From contig JAEZCJ010000034.1 of NCBI GenBank assembly GCA_023433615.1, forward strand, positions 1 to 64,000: 64,000 nt of DNA. The letters run 5' to 3'. This document shows, one piece after another, positions 18,096 through 26,676 of the stretch. The position numbers and the translations under genes were made by a program. The notes beneath the pieces are model-generated. The model was given only the letters and a program-made list of their open reading frames with translations. It was not told the origin of the DNA and did no database searches. This stretch comes from Bacillota bacterium. GTDB lineage: Bacteria; Bacillota; Bacilli; Paenibacillales; Paenibacillaceae. The stretch's first letter is position 1. The number at the start of each line of letters is the position of its first letter.

Positions 18096-19532
18096 ATGAC
18101 TGCACAACTCGTTCATACCCAATACGGGAAATTACAAGGCGACACAGAGGGCAGCGTATGCGTCTGGCGGGGGGTTCCGTACGCGAGACCACCGGTCGGC
18201 CCTTTGCGCTTCCGACCGGCGCAGCGACCGGAATCTTGGTCAGGCGTAAGAGAGGCCCTGCAATTCGCGCCGCGAGCGATGCAGCCGTTGTTATGGGGGA
18301 ATCAAGCTGCGCCGGAAGGCTACAGCGAGGATTGCCTGTATCTCAATATCTGGTCGCCTGCATCCGATGACAAGCGACGTCCTGTGCTCGTCTGGATTCA
18401 CGGCGGGTTCTTCACGGTCGGGTCCGGTTCGGACCCCCGGTTCAACGGCACTGCCATGGCGGAACGCCATGATGTCGTCGTGGTGACGATCAATTACCGG
18501 CTCGGCCCGTTCGGCTTCCTGCAGCTGCGGGAGATCGGAGGCGAGGAATATGCGGCCTCCGGCAATTGCGGCATGCTGGACCAAGTGGCTGCTTTAACCT
18601 GGGTTCAGGAGAATATCGCAGCCTTCGGCGGCGACCCGGATTGCGTCACGATATTCGGACAATCGGCGGGCGGAAGAAGCGTCGGATTGTTATTGTCCAT
18701 GCCCTCGGCTCGCGGGCTGTTCCATCGAGCCGTTATTCACAGCGGCGGGATCCGGACGATCGGGACAGCGGACAATGCAGGCAAGCTGGCTGAGTCCATG
18801 CTGGATAGGCTGAACATTAGGCGCGATAACCTATCCGCGCTGCATGACATCCCCGCCGAAGCCATTCTTGAAGCGGCGCCGAAGCCGAGCGCAGGCAGCG
18901 GGATGGAGCCCAATATCGATGGGACGTATTTGCCGTGCATGCCGCTTGAAGCGATCGCGGCCGGGAAAGCAGCCGGAATCCCGGTCATGGCCGGCTACAC
19001 GCTGCATGACTTTACGCGAAGCTTCGAACCCGGCTGGGCGCAGATGGGCGATGAGGAGATCGCGGCATTCTTCCGTGACAGGATCGGGCCGATCTGGGAA
19101 GAGGTTGCGCCTTACTACCTGACGCAGCCGGGCGAACATCTGCTGGATAAGCTGATTCCGCTGCTCATTCGCAATGAGTTCATCGCGCCGGCTACCCGCT
19201 TATGCGAGCTTCAAGCTGAGCATGGCGGCAACGCTTGGCTCTACCGTTACGATCATCCCGATCCCGAATCAGGCCTAGCTACCCATGGATCGGAGCTCCC
19301 GTACATCTTCTGCACAATGGACGATCCGAACGGTCATGAGATGGCGCTTCAGATGAGCGCCACATGGGCGGCATTCGCGCGGCACGGCGAACCGAACAAT
19401 GACCGGATCCCTGAGTGGCCGGCATATGGCTTGATCGATCGGCCCACGATGGTATTCAACCGGACCTGCAATCTGGCAACGGACGTAGACCGCGAGATTC
19501 GCGAGATCTGGGAGAGGGCGGAGCGCAGATGA
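18096..19532 (+). CDS. Type-B carboxylesterase
   Basis: A 478-residue alpha/beta hydrolase of the carboxylesterase/para-nitrobenzyl esterase family. The oxyanion hole is HGGFF (102-106), the nucleophile Ser190 lies in GQSAG, and the catalytic His in THGSELPYIF. No signal peptide is seen, so it acts in the cytoplasm, after import. The ATG at 18096 follows GAGGAG. It lies 26 bp after the MmgE/PrpD gene and overlaps the next CapA gene by four bases (ATGA). A paralogue crosses the left window edge. It probably removes an ester-linked group from the imported substrate. Confidence 0.9.
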   Translation: MTAQLVHTQYGKLQGDTEGSVCVWRGVPYARPPVGPLRFRPAQRPESWSGVREALQFAPRAMQPLLWGNQAAPEGYSEDCLYLNIWSPASDDKRRPVLVWIHGGFFTVGSGSDPRFNGTAMAERHDVVVVTINYRLGPFGFLQLREIGGEEYAASGNCGMLDQVAALTWVQENIAAFGGDPDCVTIFGQSAGGRSVGLLLSMPSARGLFHRAVIHSGGIRTIGTADNAGKLAESMLDRLNIRRDNLSALHDIPAEAILEAAPKPSAGSGMEPNIDGTYLPCMPLEAIAAGKAAGIPVMAGYTLHDFTRSFEPGWAQMGDEEIAAFFRDRIGPIWEEVAPYYLTQPGEHLLDKLIPLLIRNEFIAPATRLCELQAEHGGNAWLYRYDHPDPESGLATHGSELPYIFCTMDDPNGHEMALQMSATWAAFARHGEPNNDRIPEWPAYGLIDRPTMVFNRTCNLATDVDREIREIWERAERR

Positions 19533-20647
19533 CGGATTCCATCACGTTCGTTGCCGTCGGCGATGTAGGGCCGAATCGCGAGGAGCCGTTCTCGATCTTC
19601 CGACATGCGGTTCCGTATATCGAGCAAGCCGAGCTTGCCTTCTGCCAGCTAGAACCTGCTTTGTCCAAGCGAGGAACGCCGCTTCCGCAGGCTCGATTGC
19701 CGATGCGGGCAGACCCGTCTGCAGCGGAAGCGATCCGGAGGGCCGGATTCGATGTGGTATCCTTCGCCAGCAACCATTGCATGGATTGGGGAAGAGAAGC
19801 CTTTGCGGACACGCTTGCTGCCCTACGCACGCAGGAACTGAAGGTTATCGGCGCCGGCAGCGATATTCGCGAAGCGCGAGCGCCGGTATTCGCGCAGGTC
19901 AGGGACAATACGCCCAAGGTTGCCTTGCTGGCCTACAATTCGATCCTGCCCCAGGGCTACTGGGCGACAGACGATCGTCCCGGTTGTGCACCGCTTCGGG
20001 CGCATACCGTGTATGAGCCGATCGAGCATGATCAACCGGGTACGCCATGCCGCATTCACACCTATGCGAATCGCGAGGATCTGCAAGACATGCTGGACGA
20101 CATTCGCCAAGCGAAGGCCAAGTCGGATGTCGTGATCGTCTCCATGCATTGGGGCATTCACTTCGTGCCTGCCGTCATCGCCGATTATCAGAAGGAATTG
20201 GCGCATGCGGCGATCGATGCCGGAGCCGATCTGATTCTCGGCCACCATCCCCATATTCTCAAGGGAGTCGAGATCTATCGAGGCAAGGCGATATTCTATA
20301 GTCTTGCCAATTTCGCCTTGGAGTCTCCCTTTTCATTCGCGGATAACTTGGAAGATAAGGCATCCCATCAGGAGATTGCGCGGCTTAATCCGGGTTTCCG
20401 ACGGGGGAGCAAATCGCTTCCTCCTGATTCCTTCAAGAGCATCATGGTCAAATGCCGGATCGGCGCCGGGGGCATTCGGCAGGTTGCCATTCTTCCCGTC
20501 ATGATCGATGCGCACTTTGATCCGCATATCTTGCATGCGGATGATCCGCGATTCGAGGACGTTCACGCTTATCTGAAGCAAATTTCCGAAGATCAAGGAA
20601 TCGCTTGGGATGCTACGGTTCAGGGGGATGAAATTCGGTTGTTCTAG
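19529..20647 (+). CDS. CapA-family protein, copy 2
   Basis: A 372-residue CapA-fold protein: VAVGDVGPN, CQLEPAL, ASNHCMDWG, SMHWGIHFVP and GADLILGHHPHILKGVEIYRGK. The ATG at 19529 overlaps the esterase stop (ATGA), so it is translationally coupled. It has no signal peptide. It keeps the classical MHWG..HHPH form and diverges from copies 1 and 3, which share FHKG/LHKG and LNYNCVGP. Coupling to an esterase argues for a cytoplasmic hydrolytic role. Confidence 0.85.
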   Translation: MTDSITFVAVGDVGPNREEPFSIFRHAVPYIEQAELAFCQLEPALSKRGTPLPQARLPMRADPSAAEAIRRAGFDVVSFASNHCMDWGREAFADTLAALRTQELKVIGAGSDIREARAPVFAQVRDNTPKVALLAYNSILPQGYWATDDRPGCAPLRAHTVYEPIEHDQPGTPCRIHTYANREDLQDMLDDIRQAKAKSDVVIVSMHWGIHFVPAVIADYQKELAHAAIDAGADLILGHHPHILKGVEIYRGKAIFYSLANFALESPFSFADNLEDKASHQEIARLNPGFRRGSKSLPPDSFKSIMVKCRIGAGGIRQVAILPVMIDAHFDPHILHADDPRFEDVHAYLKQISEDQGIAWDATVQGDEIRLF

Positions 20648-20656
20648 GAGGGGAAC

Positions 20657-21871
20657 ATGAGAGATTCAGAGGCAGCAGGCGGACCCCGGAAAATATGGAA
20701 CGCTAACTTCATCATCATGATGCTGACCAACTTTTTTGTCGTGAACAGCTACCTGAGCTTGACGCCGATCTTTCCGATCTATGTCGAGCAGTTCGGCTAT
20801 ACGCAAGATATTGTCGGCATCGTCACGGGCATGTTCATCGTAACGGCCATGCTGTCCAGGCTGTTCGCCGGGAAGGTGCTGGATACGGGACACCGCAAGG
20901 ACACGTATCTGGCGGGGCAGCTCATCTCCATGACCGCGATCATTCTGTATGCATTCGCCGATTCCGCACTATCGCTTTCCTTGCTAAGGCTGCTGCACGG
21001 CATCGGGATCGGGATCGTGACGACAGCTGCCAATACGATCGCCGTCGAGTTCATTCCCAGGGACAGAATGAGCGAAGGGGTCGGCTATTTCGGCTTAGGC
21101 ACGGTGTTATCGATGGCCATAGCGCCGAACATGGGGCTTTATCTCATTCATCTATTAGACTACCAAGCCGCATTCTTCACTGCAGCAGGCATGTGCGCGG
21201 TGGGCGGCATTCTGGGTTTGCTCGTTCGCTATGAGCCGCGGGCAGAGCAGCATAGCATTCGGGCAGCGTTCAGCAGCAAGCTGGATCTGGTAGAGAAGTC
21301 TGCCATTAAGCCCGCGGTCGTGGGCAGCTTCGCAGGCATCACGTTCGGAGTGACCTCCAGCTATATCGCGGCGTACGGACTGGAGAGAGACGTCGAGCAC
21401 GTCGGATTATTCTTTACGGTATTCGCGCTTGTCGTCGTATTCTCAAGACCTGCTGCCGGGCTGTTGGCCGACCGCAAGGGCTTCGGATACGCCGTGATAC
21501 CCGGGATTAGCCTGCAGATGTTAGCGATGGTGATCTTATTCATCGCAGACTCCTTATTCCTCTTTCTGCTCGCGGCAGCCGTGCTCGGCATCGGCAGCGG
21601 GGCAACGCAGAGCACGCTCACCTCGATGGCGGTTCAGCAGGTTGCGCCGCAGCGGCGCGGCGCGGCGGTCAGCACCTTCTATCTCGGGCTTGATCTGGCT
21701 GCAGGCTTGGGTCCGATGCTCGGCGGGGTCACAGCCCGCTATGCGGGTTATTCGCACATGTATCTATTCTCCGTCATCCCGGTACTGATCGCCTTGTTGG
21801 TATTTATATTTGCAGGGCGCAACAGACCGAGCAGGAAAGGAAGGTTGGCGAATGGGCAAACATTCGATTGA
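20657..21871 (+). CDS. MFS transporter
   Basis: A 404-residue major facilitator with about 12 predicted transmembrane helices and the loop 2-3 signature region SRLFAGKVLDTGHRKDTY; loop 8-9 has the related SRPAAGLLADRKG. The ATG at 20657 follows AGGAGGGG. It lies between two CapA genes and overlaps the second by 20 bp. It could import an aromatic acid or export a product; the sequence does not decide. Confidence 0.88.
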   Translation: MRDSEAAGGPRKIWNANFIIMMLTNFFVVNSYLSLTPIFPIYVEQFGYTQDIVGIVTGMFIVTAMLSRLFAGKVLDTGHRKDTYLAGQLISMTAIILYAFADSALSLSLLRLLHGIGIGIVTTAANTIAVEFIPRDRMSEGVGYFGLGTVLSMAIAPNMGLYLIHLLDYQAAFFTAAGMCAVGGILGLLVRYEPRAEQHSIRAAFSSKLDLVEKSAIKPAVVGSFAGITFGVTSSYIAAYGLERDVEHVGLFFTVFALVVVFSRPAAGLLADRKGFGYAVIPGISLQMLAMVILFIADSLFLFLLAAAVLGIGSGATQSTLTSMAVQQVAPQRRGAAVSTFYLGLDLAAGLGPMLGGVTARYAGYSHMYLFSVIPVLIALLVFIFAGRNRPSRKGRLANGQTFD

Positions 21872-22970
21872 CATCGTAGCTACGGGCGACATTATATTGG
21901 GCAACAATTGCGAGTACTTATTCGACCAAGCCCGCCCCGTGCTGCAGGCTGCAGATATTACGATCGGCCAGCTGGAGGTCACCCATACGACGAAGGACCC
22001 GCATGCGGTCTCGCTGGGCCGCACGCCTCAGAACCTCCAGCCGGTCGTCGATGCCGGCTTCGATGTGCTTACGCTGGCCGGCAATCATCTCATGGATTAT
22101 GGAGCCGAAGGCATCGAAGAGACGGTACGATGGCTGGATGCGCATCAGATCCAGCATCTTGGCGCAGGCATGAACCTGGCGGAATCGCGCAAACCTGCCG
22201 TTGTGGTAAGGAAGGGGCTTCGCGTCGGCATCCTGAACTACAATTGCGTCGGCCCGCAAGAGACTTGGGCGGGCAAGGAGAAGGCAGGCAACGCGTATAT
22301 CCATATCGTCACGCATTATGAGCTGGATCATGCCAATCCGGGCGGACCGCCGAAGGTACATACCTATGCGGAGCCGAAGACGATGGGCTGGATGAAGGAA
22401 GATATCCGGAAGCTGAGGTCGGAATGCGATTATGTCATCGTCGCGCTTCACAAAGGGCTGGTGCATACGCCCGCGAAGCTGGTGGAGTACGAGTATCAGG
22501 TCGCTTACGCGGCCATCGATGCCGGCGCCGACTTGATCCTCTCGCATCATTCCCATATTCTGAAGGGCGTGGAATGGTATCGCGGCAAGCCGATCTTTCA
22601 TGGCTTATGCAACGGGTTCGTCTACCTTCCGATCCAAGCGCTGGTGACGGGACCGCTGCCCGATAATTGGGCGGAACGCAGGAAGGCGCTGTTCGGCTTC
22701 GAACCGGATAAGGAGTATACGAACTATCCGTTCCACCCCGAAGCGAAGTATACGATGCTGGCTCGATGCACGATTGATGCTTCCGGACTCGTACGCGCTT
22801 CCGTCATTCCTTGTTACGTGAATAAGACCGGCCAGCCCGAATTGGTCGGACATTCGGACAGAGGGGTCGAGATGCTGGAATACCTACGCACAATTACGCT
22901 TGCAGCAGGATTGAACGCAAATTACGAATGGGACGGCAACGAAATTGCCGTGCTTCCGCCGGCTCCCTAA
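21852..22970 (+). CDS. CapA-family protein, copy 3
   Basis: A 372-residue CapA-fold protein close to copy 1: VATGDIILGNN, GQLEVTHTTKDP, AGNHLMDYG, LNYNCVGPQ, LHKGLVHTPAKL and GADLILSHHSHILKGVEWYRGK. The ATG at 21852 follows AAGGAAGG and lies inside the 3' end of the MFS gene. It is the last gene of the transporter operon, followed by a strong terminator. No export signal is seen. Confidence 0.85.
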   Translation: MGKHSIDIVATGDIILGNNCEYLFDQARPVLQAADITIGQLEVTHTTKDPHAVSLGRTPQNLQPVVDAGFDVLTLAGNHLMDYGAEGIEETVRWLDAHQIQHLGAGMNLAESRKPAVVVRKGLRVGILNYNCVGPQETWAGKEKAGNAYIHIVTHYELDHANPGGPPKVHTYAEPKTMGWMKEDIRKLRSECDYVIVALHKGLVHTPAKLVEYEYQVAYAAIDAGADLILSHHSHILKGVEWYRGKPIFHGLCNGFVYLPIQALVTGPLPDNWAERRKALFGFEPDKEYTNYPFHPEAKYTMLARCTIDASGLVRASVIPCYVNKTGQPELVGHSDRGVEMLEYLRTITLAAGLNANYEWDGNEIAVLPPAP

Positions 22971-23026
22971 ATCCCTTAATGCGGTCTGATCGTTCATTAT
23001 GGCGAAATTCATAAACGAAAATTAGT

Positions 23027-23060
23027 AAACCATGCACGTATGATGCGGCATGGTTTTTTT
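23027..23060 (+). terminator. Intrinsic terminator of the transporter operon
   Basis: Perfect 9-bp arms AAACCATGC / GCATGGTTT (23027-23035, 23048-23056) run into a seven-T tract (23054-23060). Confidence 0.85.
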
Positions 23061-23074
23061 CTAGAATGAGATTG

Positions 23075-23090
23075 TGTGATAAATGTCACT
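23075..23090 (+). promoter_or_regulatory. Fnr/Crp-type box upstream of SBP3
   Basis: TGTGATAAATGTCACT fits TGTGA-N6-TCACT, the Fnr/Crp-family operator pattern used in Bacillus. It is centred 34 bp before the SBP3 ATG, too close for classical class II activation of a promoter serving that start. If used, it may act as a repressor site on a promoter at TAGAAT (23062-23067). No supporting -35 is visible. Confidence 0.4.
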
Positions 23091-23116
23091 ATCAAATTCA
23101 TGGGGGGCTACGACGC

Positions 23117-24763
23117 ATGCTCGCTACAAGGAAAAATCTTTATTCGATCCTGATGGTTTGCTTGGCAGCTATTCTGATCCTGGCAGGCTGCTCGAAACAG
23201 AACAATTCCTCGAATAACGAAAGCTCGGGGAGCAACGCAAAGGCGGAAACCAATCAATCGGTAGGCAATAACGGCAGCAAGAGCAATGACGCGAAGGAAG
23301 AGCCGGCTGCAAGCAGCAGCGGCGGCGTCCTGAAGCTGGCCTTTAACATCGGCCCGGTCAATATCGGCTTCATGCCGCAGGCGCGAACGATCGAAGAAAC
23401 GATTATTGGCGGCGCTGTTTTGGAAACGCTTACCCGATTCGATAGCACCGGCCAATTCGTGCCTTGGCTTGCGGAGAGCTGGGAGCAGGACGTTGCGGGC
23501 AAGTCGATCACGTACAAGCTGAAGCAGGGCGTCAAATTCCAGGACGGCACCGATTTCAACGCAGAAGCGGTGAAATGGAATATCGATCAGCTGCTGGCTG
23601 CCGATAAAGCGGAATTCCGAAATGTGGCTTCCGTTGAAGCGGTTGACGCACATACGGTAAAGTTAAACCTCAAGAGCTGGGACAGCACCATGCTGGAATC
23701 GGTCACGAACTTCCTGTGGATCATGTCCCCGACCGCATTCGAGAAGCTCGGACAAGATACCTTCTCGAAGCAGCCTGTCGGAACCGGCGCATTCGTCGTC
23801 GACCAATTCGAGCAGGACGTGAAAGTGACGTTCAAGAAGAACGAGAACTACTGGCAAGCAGGGAAGCCGTATCTCGACGGACTGGAATTCCACATTATCA
23901 ATGATCCGTTGATTGCGTCCGCGTCGTTCAAGACAGGCGATGTCGACGGCTACTTGATGGCTCCGACGAGCACGCTGAAGGAGCTGGAGGGCGAAGCGAA
24001 CATCGTGAAATTGACTTCCGGCTTAGGTGCAAGAGCAGGCGGCTTCATTACGGACAGCGCGAATCCGAACTCTCCTTTTGCCGATGTCAAAGTTCGCAAG
24101 GCGATGGGCCACGCGATCGATTCCGAAGCGATTACGAAATCGCTGTACGGCGATACGGTCATCAACACGAATCAATGGGGCGTCTCGACATCCTGGTCGT
24201 ATAGCCCAAGTGTCGAAGGACAGCCGTACGATCCGGACAAGGCCAAGCAACTGCTGGCTGAGGCGGGCTATCCGAACGGATTCAAGACGAAGCTCACCGG
24301 CGGATCGGCCGACAGCGACCGCTTGACTGCCGTACAGGCCTATCTGAAGGAAGTGGGCATCGACGCTCAGATCGAAATCGTCGAAATCGGCAAATACAAA
24401 GACATGACCGGCGCAAAAGCGGCCTGGGACGGCATCATTACTTACAATTTCCGAGGCGACGCGGATCTGGCCCTCTACATGACACGGAACCTCGCGCCGG
24501 GCGGCCCGCTGTATTCGAACAATATTATCCACCCGGAGGATATAACGAAGCTGTTCGAAGAGGCTAAGGTGGCGCCTGACCAAGCGACTAAGACTGAAAT
24601 CAGCCATAAGCTGCAAAAACTGGTCTTTGACGAGTATGCCTTGGCTTATCCGGAATACGTCACGACGTCACCAGCCATCTTAAAAAATTACGTGAAGGAC
24701 ACGGGAATCAACGAGACCTATATGACCTTCTTCAGACCTGAGGACGCCAAAATCGAAAAGTAG
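23117..24763 (+). CDS. ABC transporter substrate-binding lipoprotein, family 5 (SBP3)
   Basis: A 548-residue SBP_bac_5 lipoprotein with lipobox LAGC (Cys25), then a long Asn/Ser/Lys-rich tether (residues 26-70). Family blocks include VKFQDGTDFNAEAV, QPVGTGAFVV, NYWQAGKPYLDG and a C-terminal SP-type segment. It is most like SBP1, with the same NYWQ region and tether style. The ATG at 23117 follows GGGGGG. It is monocistronic between two terminators and has no permease of its own, so it is probably an alternative receptor for the 11149-15124 importer. Confidence 0.9.
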   Translation: MLATRKNLYSILMVCLAAILILAGCSKQNNSSNNESSGSNAKAETNQSVGNNGSKSNDAKEEPAASSSGGVLKLAFNIGPVNIGFMPQARTIEETIIGGAVLETLTRFDSTGQFVPWLAESWEQDVAGKSITYKLKQGVKFQDGTDFNAEAVKWNIDQLLAADKAEFRNVASVEAVDAHTVKLNLKSWDSTMLESVTNFLWIMSPTAFEKLGQDTFSKQPVGTGAFVVDQFEQDVKVTFKKNENYWQAGKPYLDGLEFHIINDPLIASASFKTGDVDGYLMAPTSTLKELEGEANIVKLTSGLGARAGGFITDSANPNSPFADVKVRKAMGHAIDSEAITKSLYGDTVINTNQWGVSTSWSYSPSVEGQPYDPDKAKQLLAEAGYPNGFKTKLTGGSADSDRLTAVQAYLKEVGIDAQIEIVEIGKYKDMTGAKAAWDGIITYNFRGDADLALYMTRNLAPGGPLYSNNIIHPEDITKLFEEAKVAPDQATKTEISHKLQKLVFDEYALAYPEYVTTSPAILKNYVKDTGINETYMTFFRPEDAKIEK

Positions 24764-24775
24764 AAACGGAAGGAA

Positions 24776-24809
24776 GCCTCTATTTACCGCATGGTAGGTA
24801 GAGGCTTTT
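24776..24809 (+). terminator. Intrinsic terminator after SBP3
   Basis: GCCTCTATTTACC (24776-24788) pairs with GGTAGGTAGAGGC (24793-24805), allowing two U-G pairs, with a GCAT loop and a following T4. Confidence 0.8.
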
Positions 24810-24867
24810 CCATGCAAGAACGGATTTCCTGCACGATGGAGGGAAAGTGCCCCCTGAATTAGTCACT

Positions 24868-24922
24868 AATAAACGTTTACATCGGGAGGCCCCCTACTTA
24901 GAATTAGATGTAAACGGTTACG
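24868..24922 (+). promoter_or_regulatory. Sigma-A promoter with two cre-like sites
   Basis: TTTACA (24876-24881), a 17-bp spacer and TAGAAT (24899-24904) make the best consensus promoter in the island. Site 1, AATAAACGTTTACA (24868-24881), matches the cre consensus TGWAANCGNTNWCA at 12/14 and covers the -35. Site 2, TGTAAACGGTTACG (24909-24922), matches at 13/14 and covers the predicted start near 24911. The centres are 41 bp apart, about four helical turns. CcpA or another LacI-family repressor is the likely ligand (inference). Confidence 0.65.
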
Positions 24923-24936
24923 GGAGTGAACAAATC

Positions 24937-26655
24937 GTGAACGGCTCCATACAGGTTCAATCCAATGTCCCGTTCGAGATGAGGGACGGCACGCTGCTGC
25001 GAGCAGACGTATACAGACCGGGAGGGCCAGGCAAATATCCCGTCGTGCTGGTTCGAACCCCGTATAACAAGGAAGGCTTCGATTCCGGCTTGTTCCACCC
25101 CCTCGCGCTTGCTCGCGCGGGATATGCCGTCGTCGTGCAGGATATTCGCGGCAGGCATGCTTCCGAGGGCGTGTGGGAGCGCCATCGGATGTTCGAGGTG
25201 GAGGCGCTGGATGGCTATGACACGGTGGAGCAGCTTGCCGTGCAGCCATGGAGCAACGGCAGCGTCGGCTTGGCCGGCGGCTCGTACTTGACCGCGATGC
25301 AGTGGATCACGGCCATGGAGAATCCGCCGCATCTTAAAGCGTTCGCGCCGCATATCGGCGATATCGGCACGAATATCGCGCCTCCGCCAGAGACGGGCGC
25401 AGTCTCCTTCTATTCGGCGGCCAATGCGCTGCCCTTAACGGCTGCGGATCTAGTCGACAAACTGGCGAAGCAGGGGGAAGACGTATCGGAAATCCGCGGA
25501 CATCTGGATCGCGCCTTGCATGATCCGCATTGGGTCATCCACTACTTGCCGTTCAAGGACATCCCGCTGGCGAAGTTCGAACCGATCAGGCTCATGTTGG
25601 AGCAGCGCCTCCGTCCTGCGAGCAAGGAGGACATCGCGCAGCGCAAGCGATATGACAACATTCGCATTCCTGGGATGCATATCGGCGGCTGGTTCGACCA
25701 GCTGGAGCAGGCCATCTTCCGCAACTGCCTGAAAGTCAAGGAGCTGGGCGGCACCGAGCTTGCCAGACAATCGCAATACTTGCTGGTAGGCCCGTGGGAT
25801 CATGGCAGCTTGCGTACTTTCTTAGGCAATATGGAATTCGGGCCGGCTTCCGCCGACGAATTCCGGTTAAGGCGGCATATCATCGATTTCTATGACCGCT
25901 TCCTGCTGGACCGCGACATCGACATCCCGGCCGTACGGTATTACGTCATGGGACGAAATGAATGGCGGACGGCCGAGGCTTGGCCGTTGCCTGACACGGA
26001 TTGGCAGGCATGGTACTTGCACAGCGGCGGGCGGGCTAACTCGAGCCGGGGAGACGGCGAGCTGAGCCGCGATACGCCGTCAGCCGAGCCGGCGGATACG
26101 TTCCTGTATAATCCGCTGCAGCCCGTGCCGACCGTGGGCGGCAAGCTGCTGGCTATGGGCGGCATGGTGCCCGGCCCGGTCGATCAATCCGTCATCGAGC
26201 AGCGGTCGGACGTCCTCTGCTATACGACAGCCGAGCTGAAGGAAGATATGGAGGTAACCGGGCCGCTGAACGTCGTCTTATATGCGTGCACGGACGCCGC
26301 GGATACCGACTATACAGCCAAAATGACGGATGTACAGCCTGACGGCCGCTCATTGCTGATCGCCGAAGGAATTCAGCGGGCGAAGTATCGACATTGGGAT
26401 CATGACGCCAAGGCGATCGAGCCAGGGGCAGTAACGAAGTATACGATTAACCTCGGCAATACCAGCCATGTGTTCCGGAGAGGGCATCGCATCCGCATCC
26501 ATATCTCGAGCAGCAATTTCCCGCTGTACGATCGAAATATGAATACGGGCCGCGCGATCGGCGAGGACGCTGTAGGGGTTATTGCGGCTCAGACCATACG
26601 GCATGATCACAATTACGCATCGCATATCGAACTGCCTGTCATACCAAACGCTTAG
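24937..26655 (+). CDS. CocE/NonD family hydrolase
   Basis: A 572-residue Xaa-Pro dipeptidyl-peptidase/CocE-type alpha/beta hydrolase. Seen: the N-terminal VPFEMRDGTLLRADVYRP strand block, the oxyanion TPYNKEG region, DIRGRHASEG, a nucleophile block GLAGGSYL (Ser116), and a C-terminal jelly-roll segment (HRIRIHISSSNFP). I use GTG 24937, 10 nt after GGGAG, because the strong promoter starts transcription near 24911; the longer frame from GTG 24847 would lie upstream of it. Relatives cleave esters or amides such as cocaine. It is the first gene of an operon leading into CoA-level chemistry. Confidence 0.88.
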   Translation: MNGSIQVQSNVPFEMRDGTLLRADVYRPGGPGKYPVVLVRTPYNKEGFDSGLFHPLALARAGYAVVVQDIRGRHASEGVWERHRMFEVEALDGYDTVEQLAVQPWSNGSVGLAGGSYLTAMQWITAMENPPHLKAFAPHIGDIGTNIAPPPETGAVSFYSAANALPLTAADLVDKLAKQGEDVSEIRGHLDRALHDPHWVIHYLPFKDIPLAKFEPIRLMLEQRLRPASKEDIAQRKRYDNIRIPGMHIGGWFDQLEQAIFRNCLKVKELGGTELARQSQYLLVGPWDHGSLRTFLGNMEFGPASADEFRLRRHIIDFYDRFLLDRDIDIPAVRYYVMGRNEWRTAEAWPLPDTDWQAWYLHSGGRANSSRGDGELSRDTPSAEPADTFLYNPLQPVPTVGGKLLAMGGMVPGPVDQSVIEQRSDVLCYTTAELKEDMEVTGPLNVVLYACTDAADTDYTAKMTDVQPDGRSLLIAEGIQRAKYRHWDHDAKAIEPGAVTKYTINLGNTSHVFRRGHRIRIHISSSNFPLYDRNMNTGRAIGEDAVGVIAAQTIRHDHNYASHIELPVIPNA

Positions 26656-26676
26656 AGAACAGTAGGAGGGGGCAGC

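Noticed and set aside
6125..22970. Capsule (poly-gamma-glutamate) biosynthesis locus based on CapA proteins
   Set aside because: No pgsB/pgsC-type ligase or membrane partner is present and the CapA proteins have no export signal.
24847..24936. Upstream GTG start for the CocE-like hydrolase
   Set aside because: A near-consensus promoter and two cre-like sites lie inside this stretch; the start at 24937 gives the usual family N-terminus.
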